Shown: piece by piece, positions 55,483 through 61,116 of the stretch
How positions within the stretch are numbered: position 1 is the stretch's first letter
Layout of the letters: every line of letters starts with the position of its first letter
Assembly (NCBI RefSeq): GCF_014189455.1
Contig: NZ_CP050296.1
Location: forward strand, 3,034,001-3,098,000
Direction: 5' to 3'
Length of the DNA stretch: 64,000 bases
Origin: Mesorhizobium huakuii
GTDB taxonomy: Bacteria; Pseudomonadota; Alphaproteobacteria; Rhizobiales; Rhizobiaceae
Position numbers and translations under genes: made by a program
Notes under the pieces: generated by a model
What the model saw: the letters and a program-made list of their open reading frames with translations, nothing else
The model's database searches: none
What the model was told of the DNA's origin: nothing

Positions 55483-55992
55483 TCACCCGCCAAAACTCCC
55501 CAGCCGCGTCGGCTGCGTGTAGTTGCGGTCGACATAGAGCAGCGCCGAACCGCCGCTGCCGTGCCTGACATCGATGACGCGGCCGATCATGACATTGTGC
55601 GTGCCGACGATGTGCACGTCCTCGATCTCGCAATCGAAATTGACGATCGCGTCCGACAGCGCCGGCGTGCCCGATGTCAGCGTCTGCCAGCGCGCCGCCG
55701 AATAGCGTGCCTCCATGTCCCTGGTCGCGCCGGCGAACTTTCCCGCCAGATGCATATGGTCATGCGTCAGCACGTTGACGCAGAAGCGCCGGTTGGCGAG
55801 GAACATGGCGGCCTGCGTCGAACGCCCGTTCATGCACACCAAGAGCGTCGGCGGCTCGTCGGAAACGCTGCACATGGCGGTGGCGGTGAAGCCGCCGCGC
55901 CCCGCCGGCCCATCGGTCGTGACGATGTTGACCGGCGCGCAGACCCTTGCCATGGCGTCGCGGAAATCGGTTTTCGAAATCTGCGTGGCCAT
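55483..55992 (-). CDS. hpaC: 4-hydroxyphenylacetate 3-monooxygenase, flavin reductase component
   Basis: 169 residues, flavin-reductase-like split-barrel domain. FRDAMARVCAPVNIVTTDG, GFTATAMCSVSDEPPTLLVCMN and ANRRFCVNVLTHDHMHLAGKFAG are diagnostic. It supplies reduced FAD (or FMN) to HpaB using NADH. It starts 6 bp after the hpaB stop, so both come from one transcript. Confidence 0.92.
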   Translation of the reverse strand: MATQISKTDFRDAMARVCAPVNIVTTDGPAGRGGFTATAMCSVSDEPPTLLVCMNGRSTQAAMFLANRRFCVNVLTHDHMHLAGKFAGATRDMEARYSAARWQTLTSGTPALSDAIVNFDCEIEDVHIVGTHNVMIGRVIDVRHGSGGSALLYVDRNYTQPTRLGSFGG

Positions 55993-55998
55993 CGGCGT

Positions 55999-57543
55999 TC
56001 ACCCAGCCGGCGAAGCAAGTGGATCGAGCCAGGTATCATCAGTCCAGCCATTCTCGTCATAGTCGGCCATGCAAGAGTCGACGAGCTCCTCCATTGCCTT
56101 CAGCCGCCCGCCGCGTTCGGCGCCCTTCAGCACCTGCAGCCGCACCTCTTCCGGCGCGCCGGCATAATTGAGTTCATAAAGCGCGTGGCGGCCCCCGAAC
56201 TCGGTGCCGGTCGCGTCCCACAGCAGCTTCATGATCTTGATGCGCTCGACATGGCCCATGTCGTTGGAGCCGCGCACATATTGCGCCAGATATTTGTCGA
56301 TCTCGGGATTGTTGAAGTCGCGCACCGAAGACGGCAGGTAGATCAGCCCCGACGCGATCACGCGGCGCACCGTGTCGATGACGCGCGGATAGGCCTCCGA
56401 CATGAAGGTCCGGTAGGCAAGTGCGGCGTCGAGATTGGGCAGCACCGCCCCATTCGCCCACGGGATCGGGTTATAGGCCATGGCATTGGAAAAGCTCCAG
56501 AACATGTGCCTGAGCGCAATCACCTCGCCAAGTGCGGCCTGGTTGCCGCGGAAAGCATCGCCGCCGGTGGCGCGCAGCGCCTTGGCCAGCAGGCCGGCGA
56601 GGAAGTCGAGCTTGACGGCAAACCGCGTGCAGCCCTGAAAGCAATAGCCATGCATGAACCCCGACGCCGGATGGAACGACAGGATCTTCTGCGCATCGCG
56701 CAGCACCAGCACGTCCTCCCAGGGGATGAAGACATCGTCGAGCACCAGGATCGCGTCGTTCTCGTCGAAACGCGACGACAGCGGATAGTCGAAGGGGGCT
56801 GCCACCGTGTTGGCCGTCTGCTCATAGGAGACGCGGCAGAACATCTTGATCCCCGGCGCGTTCATCGGCACGATGAACATCACCGACAGCGACGGGTCCT
56901 CGGTAACGGTCGCCGAGCCCTGCGCCAGGAAATTGTAGTGCGTCAGCGCCGACGACGTCGCCACCACCTTGGCGCCCGAGACATAGATGCCGGCATCCGT
57001 CTCCTTGGTGATGTGGACGAACACATCCTTCACCTGCTCGGCCGGCTTGTGGCGGTCGATCGGCGGGTTGACGATGGCGTGGTTCATGAACAGCACGGCT
57101 TCCTGGGCTCTGCTGTGCCAGGACAGCGCATTGTCCTTGAACGGCCCGTACCAGTCGGCATTGGCGCCGAGCGTGTTCATCAGCGCCGCCTTGTAGTCGG
57201 GCGTACGCCCCATCCAGCCATAGGACATGCGCGACCACTCGGCGATCGCCGTCTGCTGGGCAGCGAGTTCGCCCGAGGATTTGGCGACGCGGAAATATTT
57301 GTGGGTGTAGCCGCCCGAACCGGTGTCGGTGGCCGAGGTCAGCGTGTCGCGCCGTTTCGGATCATGCAGCGCATCGTAAAGCCGCGCCAGCGACCGCACG
57401 GAATTGCGCATCGCCGGGTGCGTGGTGACGTCGGCGACGCGTTCGCCGTTGATATATACCTCGCGGCCGTCGCGCAGGCTCTCCAGATATTCGGCGCCGG
57501 TGAACGGGCGCGCTTTGTCCGCACGAAAATCTTCTGACCGCAT
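55999..57543 (-). CDS. hpaB: 4-hydroxyphenylacetate 3-monooxygenase, oxygenase component
   Basis: 514 residues, group-D flavin monooxygenase. It begins with YLESLRDGREVYINGERVADV, typical of HpaB, and has the FAD/substrate region FVHITKETDAGIYVSGAKVVA, DDVFIPWEDVLVLRDAQKI and GSNDMGHVERIKIMKLLWDA. It hydroxylates 4-hydroxyphenylacetate to 3,4-dihydroxyphenylacetate with FADH2 from HpaC. It is the first gene of the hpaBC operon, divergent from an AraC-type regulator that probably activates it. Confidence 0.95.
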   Translation of the reverse strand: MRSEDFRADKARPFTGAEYLESLRDGREVYINGERVADVTTHPAMRNSVRSLARLYDALHDPKRRDTLTSATDTGSGGYTHKYFRVAKSSGELAAQQTAIAEWSRMSYGWMGRTPDYKAALMNTLGANADWYGPFKDNALSWHSRAQEAVLFMNHAIVNPPIDRHKPAEQVKDVFVHITKETDAGIYVSGAKVVATSSALTHYNFLAQGSATVTEDPSLSVMFIVPMNAPGIKMFCRVSYEQTANTVAAPFDYPLSSRFDENDAILVLDDVFIPWEDVLVLRDAQKILSFHPASGFMHGYCFQGCTRFAVKLDFLAGLLAKALRATGGDAFRGNQAALGEVIALRHMFWSFSNAMAYNPIPWANGAVLPNLDAALAYRTFMSEAYPRVIDTVRRVIASGLIYLPSSVRDFNNPEIDKYLAQYVRGSNDMGHVERIKIMKLLWDATGTEFGGRHALYELNYAGAPEEVRLQVLKGAERGGRLKAMEELVDSCMADYDENGWTDDTWLDPLASPAG

Positions 57544-57558
57544 GATGTTCCTCCACTG

Positions 57559-57597
57559 ATAACGTCGATCCTAGCGCTCGGGCCGTGGATCGGTTAT
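57559..57597. promoter_or_regulatory. inverted repeat between hpaB and the AraC regulator
   Basis: ATAACGTCGATCC (57559-57571) is mirrored by GGATCGGTTAT (57587-57597), separated by 15 bp and located between the divergent genes. It is a possible activator site for the AraC protein; spacing and symmetry are the only evidence. Confidence 0.35.
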
Positions 57598-57636
57598 GGA
57601 CGGAACGGCAAAACCGATTGGACTTTTTTCGGCGCA

Positions 57637-58506
57637 ATGAGCCAGAATTCCATTCCCGATTTCTTCGTCTACGGCGAGCCGGTGCGGCCGCTCGATGTCG
57701 GCTTCCTGCACGTCGAAACAGTGCTGGCGCGCAGCAACATCCATCTCGGTCAGGTCGCGGCGCATAAGCATCCGCAGATGGGCCAGATCACCTACTGGAC
57801 CAGCGGCTCCGGCACCTACCGTATCGAGGACCGGTCCTGGGACTTTTCGGCGCCCGCCGTCAGCTTCGTGCCGAGCACCATCGTGCATGGCTTCTCGATC
57901 GGCCCCGGCACCGACGCCATCGTCGTCTCGGTCGCCGACGATGCGCTCGCCGTAATCGCGGGTCACAGCCTGCTGCCATTGGACAGGCCGGTATTCACTG
58001 ACGGCCTTCCGGACCGGGCCGCATGGAAGCAGTTGGCGGCGGTGCTGGAGATGATCGCCGCCGAATACACCGAGGCGCAAGCCGGCAACGACAAGATCCT
58101 GCCGGCGCTGATCGCTGTCGCACTCTCCCACATCGCACGTCTCGCTCCGGCGACCGTCGCAGCCGCCCAATCCTCTGAAGCTTCTCTGGCACTCGGCCTG
58201 CGCCGGCTTGTCGACGCACACTTCCGCGACAACTGGCCAGTCGACCGCTACGTCGAGACGCTGGCCACGACACCGCATCTTCTCGACAAGGCCGCCCATG
58301 CTGTGCTGGGCAGCGGCGTCAAGCGTGTGGTCAGCGAACGGCGGCTGCTGGAAGCCAAACGCCTGCTGCTGTTCACCGTGCGCACGGTCGAGGACATCGC
58401 CTACGAGATCGGTTTTGATGATCCCGCCTATTTCTCCAGGTTCTTTCGTGAGCGGGTCGGCGAGGCACCCGCCGCCTGGCGCCGGAAGCAGTTGCAAGGG
58501 CACTGA
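57637..58506 (+). CDS. hpaA: AraC/XylS-family regulator (HpaA-like activator)
   Basis: 289 residues. A cupin-like sensor domain (HKHPQMGQITYWTSGSGTY, SFVPSTIVHGFSI, about 45-100) is followed by two helix-turn-helix modules. The first is atypical and the second (RLLLFTVRTVEDIAYEIGFDDPAYFSRFF, in parts, about 247-275) is canonical. HpaA activates hpaBC in response to 4-hydroxyphenylacetate in enterobacteria. Position next to hpaB supports the same role here. Confidence 0.85.
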   Translation: MSQNSIPDFFVYGEPVRPLDVGFLHVETVLARSNIHLGQVAAHKHPQMGQITYWTSGSGTYRIEDRSWDFSAPAVSFVPSTIVHGFSIGPGTDAIVVSVADDALAVIAGHSLLPLDRPVFTDGLPDRAAWKQLAAVLEMIAAEYTEAQAGNDKILPALIAVALSHIARLAPATVAAAQSSEASLALGLRRLVDAHFRDNWPVDRYVETLATTPHLLDKAAHAVLGSGVKRVVSERRLLEAKRLLLFTVRTVEDIAYEIGFDDPAYFSRFFRERVGEAPAAWRRKQLQGH

Positions 58507-58518
58507 TCGCGTGTTGGC

Positions 58519-58544
58519 GGATGCGGACCTTGCGGCCCGCATCC
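58519..58544. terminator. bidirectional hairpin between the convergent AraC and rtcB genes
   Basis: GGATGCGG and CCGCATCC form a perfect 8-bp stem around a 10-nt loop, 12 bp after the AraC stop and 10 bp after the rtcB stop. Only a short TGTTT follows, so termination efficiency is uncertain. Confidence 0.45.
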
Positions 58545-58553
58545 TGTTTCCGG

Positions 58554-59966
58554 CTAACGCCCCTGCTGCTGGCGCGCTTCCCGCTTCTTGCGCCATGGCG
58601 CGTTGGCTTCCCAGTCGCCGGCCATGATACAGCCATAAGGCAGCACCTCGTCGACGACCTCTGCCAGACCAAAGTGCTCGATCTGGCGGCGCATCGAGGC
58701 CGCGTTCTTGTAGGCGCTCGGCAGCTCCGAAATATCCGTCACGCCGGAGAAGAAGCGGGCATCGATGCCTTTCGTCTCCTCAGCGAAGATATCGGCGTCG
58801 CTGCGCCCCGCCTGCATGCGCCGGTGCTGGGTGCGCGAGAAATTGCGCCCGGCGCCGTGCGGCGAGAAGCCAAGTCCGTGCGCCGCGTTCTTGCCGCGCA
58901 CGATCAACACCGGCTCCGCCATGTTGAGCGGGATCAGCGTCAGATCGGTCGCGTCGTCGGCCCAGTTGTCGAAGGCCGGCGTGGCGCCCTTGCCGTGGTA
59001 GAACAGCCCGTCCGAACGGCGGAAGACGAAGTTGTGTTCGTTCCAGAACCGGTTCGACACCTTCGCAGCCAGCTTTTCGGCCGCCAGGTCGTGGATGAGC
59101 ATGTGGTTGCCCTTGGTCCATTCGCGGATCGTTTGCAGGGCCTCCCAATAGTCATCGCCTTCCCGTGTATCGGCCGGAATCCAGGCGTTCTGCGGCAAGG
59201 TCTCCGGCGACAGCGTCTTGCGCACACCCTCGGCGATCTTCATGCCCTTGCTGTAGAGCCGCGCACCCGGCGAGCGCGAGCCGTGATGCGTAACCAGCGC
59301 CGTCTCGCCGCTCGACTTCAGCGTGCCGACATAGGCGAAATGGTTGCCGTCGCCCTGCGTGCCGAAATGCTCGATCGCGGCACTGGTCAGGTCGCGCAGC
59401 AAGGGGTTGGCCTCGAAACGCTCGAAGACCTCCTTGACCGGCCGGATCTGCTGGCCGCGCGGACGCCCACCCGGTCCGAAATGGGTGACCCCATGAACGG
59501 CATCGAGCAACACGGCCGGCGCGACGCCGGGAAACACCGAGATCGCCATCGAGCAGCAGATGTCGGCCGAATGCATGCCGGGATGGATCGCCTCCGACAC
59601 CGCGACGCCGCCGACCGGAATCGTGCCCGACGGACCGGCCGGGCAGGCATCCGGCATGATGGCGCCGGCGCGGATCATCGGCGTGCGCATCAGCTCGGCC
59701 ATCGAGCGCATCACCGCCTCGACATTGGCGGCCTCGTCAGGCGTTTCGGCCTCGATGTTGAGATGCAGCGGCATCGAGGAGGCGGCATGCAGCTTCATGG
59801 CCGGCGGCGGCGCGAAAGTACGCGCGGCCTCCAGCGCATCGCCCTGCGATCCGCCGTTCTCCAGCACGGCATTGGCGGCGGCGAGCGCCTTGCCGAACCA
59901 CTTGCCCTGCGGCATGCCGGCGTCGATCAAATCCTGTCCACTCAAAATCTCGGTCATGTCTTTCAC
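58554..59966 (-). CDS. rtcB: RtcB-family RNA ligase
   Basis: 470 residues from GTG 59966 (ATG 59957 is an alternative). RtcB joins RNA 2',3'-cyclic phosphate or 3'-phosphate ends to 5'-OH ends using GTP and manganese. Variant forms of the active-site motifs are visible: HPGMHSADICCSM with metal-binding Asp135 and Cys137, GTQGDGNHF (202-210), HHGSRSPG (227-234), FYHGKGATPAF, and SPHGAGRN with the guanylylated-His segment nearby. It is longer than E. coli RtcB (408) and diverged at several motifs. It lies 34 nt downstream of seven Y-RNA-like elements and rsr on the same strand. No rtcA cyclase gene follows. Confidence 0.9.
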   Translation of the reverse strand: MKDMTEILSGQDLIDAGMPQGKWFGKALAAANAVLENGGSQGDALEAARTFAPPPAMKLHAASSMPLHLNIEAETPDEAANVEAVMRSMAELMRTPMIRAGAIMPDACPAGPSGTIPVGGVAVSEAIHPGMHSADICCSMAISVFPGVAPAVLLDAVHGVTHFGPGGRPRGQQIRPVKEVFERFEANPLLRDLTSAAIEHFGTQGDGNHFAYVGTLKSSGETALVTHHGSRSPGARLYSKGMKIAEGVRKTLSPETLPQNAWIPADTREGDDYWEALQTIREWTKGNHMLIHDLAAEKLAAKVSNRFWNEHNFVFRRSDGLFYHGKGATPAFDNWADDATDLTLIPLNMAEPVLIVRGKNAAHGLGFSPHGAGRNFSRTQHRRMQAGRSDADIFAEETKGIDARFFSGVTDISELPSAYKNAASMRRQIEHFGLAEVVDEVLPYGCIMAGDWEANAPWRKKREARQQQGR

Positions 59967-60000
59967 TTTCGGTCCATATCAAGCACTGCGTATTGCGGAC

Positions 60001-60136
60001 GGACGACAAGGGAATGCGAGACATCTTTTCCGCCACTTCGCGAAGCTGCGAAGGAGGGACACGAACCCTCACGCCTTTCGGCACCCGCTTTCCTGAAGCG
60101 AGCCGCGTCTACCTGTAGTCTCGCAGGCATTCGTCC
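60001..60136 (-). ncRNA. tRNA-like Y RNA, unit 7 (nearest rtcB)
   Basis: On the minus strand the RNA begins GGACGAATGCC and ends CTTGTCGTCC. Terminal helix GGACGA/TCGTCC and inner helix TGCGAGAC/GTCTCGCA (8 perfect pairs) flank the conserved loops ATGCC and N4-CTTG. The body has GCCGAAAGGC (variable-arm-like hairpin), T-arm GAGGG-TTCGTGT-CCCTC, a looped acceptor-like stem CTTCGC/GCGAAG, and a D-arm-like GTGGCGGAA, as in class II (Leu/Ser) tRNAs. Confidence 0.82.
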
Positions 60137-60149
60137 TGTTCATTCGGTC

Positions 60150-60280
60150 TGGCGACAAGGGTCGGCAAGACAATAACTGAGCTACTTCCATCCTGAGACG
60201 GAAGGGATGGTTTGAACATCCGACCTTCCGCGACTTTCGCCGCGGACGCTCTGTCCCTGTAGTCCTGCCTGCATTCGCCA
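60150..60280 (-). ncRNA. tRNA-like Y RNA, unit 6
   Basis: Starts TGGCGAATGCA and ends CTTGTCGCCA. Inner helix is GGCAGGAC/GTCTTGCC (8 pairs, one G-U). A variable-arm-like hairpin TCCGCG...CGCGGA with a GAAAG loop precedes a perfect T-arm GGATG-TTCAAAC-CATCC. Acceptor-like stem CTTCCGTC/GATGGAAG is closed by TCAG, followed by TAGCTCAGTT as in a D-arm. Confidence 0.83.
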
Positions 60281-60299
60281 TTCATTCTCTTCCCTCGGC

Positions 60300-60394
60300 G
60301 GGCGACAAGTCGATGCGAGAAACCGATCGATCAACCGACCGACGGGCGGATTCTGAACCGCCAGATCCCAATGTATTCCCGCAGGCATTCGCCC
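60300..60394 (-). ncRNA. tRNA-like Y RNA, unit 5 (short form)
   Basis: Starts GGGCGAATGCC and ends CTTGTCGCCC. Inner helix is TGCGGGAA/TTCTCGCA. At 95 nt it is the shortest unit. A T-arm-like hairpin GGCGG-TTCAGAAT-CCGCC is present, but the acceptor part is degenerate and there is no clear D-arm. The usual CTACAG is ATACAT here, so it may be a decaying or specialised copy. Confidence 0.68.
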
Positions 60395-60406
60395 TGTTCA
60401 ATCGGC

Positions 60407-60535
60407 TGGCGACAAGGATCGGCAAGACGACGCTTGACTGCGCCACCCCGCTCCACGGAGCGGGAGAGTGATTTGAACACCCGACCTCCCGCCTTTCGGC
60501 GGGCGCGCTACCTGTAGTCCTGCCTGCATTCGCCA
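60407..60535 (-). ncRNA. tRNA-like Y RNA, unit 4
   Basis: Starts TGGCGAATGCA and ends CTTGTCGCCA. Inner helix GGCAGGAC/GTCTTGCC is identical to unit 6. A variable-arm-like hairpin CCCGCC-GAAA-GGCGGG is followed by T-arm GGGTG-TTCAAAT-CACTC, acceptor-like stem CCCGCTC/GAGCGGG closed by CGTG, and GTGGCGCAGTCAAG as a D-arm. It resembles a class II tRNA body. Confidence 0.82.
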
Positions 60536-60547
60536 TGTATTCGCGTC

Positions 60548-60677
60548 GCCGCGGCGACAAGGGATGATGAAACACCGGGAGTCCCGCTCGTGCCAGAGAG
60601 CGCCAGCAAGGTGAGGAGTCGAACCTCACGGAGCATCCCGTTATGGTGCTGTAGTTCCATCCGGCATTCGCCGCGGC
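60548..60677 (-). ncRNA. tRNA-like Y RNA, unit 3
   Basis: Starts GCCGCGGCGAATGCC and ends CTTGTCGCCGCGGC, a perfect 10-bp terminal helix. Inner helix is GATGGAAC/GTTTCATC. T-arm is GTGAGG-TTCGA-CTCCTCAC. The acceptor and D-arm part (GCTGGCGCTC...GAGCGGGAC) is more degenerate than in units 1, 2, 4 and 6. Confidence 0.77.
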
Positions 60678-60689
60678 TGTTCCTTGCGA

Positions 60690-60824
60690 GGTGTGACGAC
60701 AAGTCTGTTGTGAAACTGCCTTTCTGCTCTACCGACTGAGCTACGGAGCCGATTGGCAGCTCCGGCAGGAATCGAACCCGCGACCCGAAAGTTAGGATGT
60801 AGTTCCACAGGCATTCGTCACGCC
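60690..60824 (-). ncRNA. tRNA-like Y RNA, unit 2, with full permuted tRNA acceptor and CCA
   Basis: Starts GGCGTGACGAATGCC and ends CTTGTCGTCACACC. Inner helix is TGTGGAAC/GTTTCACA. T-arm GCGGG-TTCGATT-CCTGC leads into acceptor strand CGGAGCT-GCCA, then loop remainder ATC, then GGCTCCG, which pairs with the acceptor over 7 bp. The D-arm TAGCTCAGTCGGTAGAGCAG follows. The tRNA order is therefore circularly permuted (3' half before 5' half), with the Y stem in place of the anticodon arm. Confidence 0.87.
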
Positions 60825-60879
60825 GTTTGTTGAGTCCCTTTCTGTCCAGTTGCGAACGAAGCCGCGCAAAAAAGTCGTC

Positions 60880-61014
60880 GGGCATGACGACAAGGTTTGA
60901 CGAAACGTCCCGCTCTACCGCTGAGCTACGGGTCCATAGTGGCGAACCCGACGGGATTCGAACCCGCGACCTGGAGGTGAACAGCCTGTAGTTCCATCGG
61001 CATTCGTCATGCCC
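60880..61014 (-). ncRNA. tRNA-like Y RNA, unit 1 (nearest rsr), with full permuted tRNA acceptor and CCA
   Basis: Starts GGGCATGACGAATGCC and ends CTTGTCGTCATGCCC, giving a perfect 11-bp terminal helix. Inner helix is GATGGAAC/GTTTCGTC. T-arm GCGGG-TTCGAAT-CCCGT leads to acceptor CGGGTTC-GCCA, loop CTAT, then GGACCCG (7 pairs with the acceptor) and D-arm TAGCTCAGCGGTAGAGCG. It lies 97 bp downstream of the rsr stop and is presumably processed from the rsr operon transcript. Confidence 0.88.
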
Positions 61015-61031
61015 AGAAAATTTGTTCCGGT

Positions 61032-61062
61032 GGTCCCGGCGGGCGCACCGCCGGGACCTTTT
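61032..61062 (+). terminator. strong hairpin with T-run on the plus strand between the Y RNA array and rsr
   Basis: GGTCCCGGCGG / CCGCCGGGACC is a perfect 11-bp stem with loop GCGCA, followed on the plus strand by TTTTGTTT. In the operon's own direction (minus) no T-run follows, so it should not stop rsr transcription. It could block antisense transcription into rsr or protect the rsr 3' end. Confidence 0.75.
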
Positions 61063-61116
61063 GTTTGACGCAATTCCGGACGGAAAAGCGCTCACTTTTC
61101 CTGGAATTGCTTAGAG
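61063..61116. repeat. partial copy of the intergenic repeat seen at 10339-10441
   Basis: It contains TTTGACGCAATTCCGGACGG, AAAAGCGCTCAC and TTTTCCTGGAATTGCTTAGAG, nearly the same as the 3' half of the copy at 10395-10440. Its right end overlaps the rsr stop codon (TTA at 61111-61113), so the element ends inside the gene. Confidence 0.75.

Noticed and set aside
60001..61014. tRNA-like pieces (T-arms with TTCGAAT or TTCGATT loops, AGCTCAG...GTAGAGC D-arms) as ordinary or split tRNA genes
   Set aside because: The 3' half precedes the 5' half, no anticodon arm exists, and each body is enclosed by the Y-type stem. Permuted tRNA mimics fit better than functional tRNAs.
60001..61014. CRISPR-like array because of repeated short motifs at regular spacing
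   Set aside because: The repeated parts are short, vary with compensating changes and form stems; there are no identical direct repeats of 25-40 bp and no cas genes.
61032..61062. Terminator for rsr
   Set aside because: The T-run is on the plus strand only; in the rsr direction the stem is followed by ACCACCGG.
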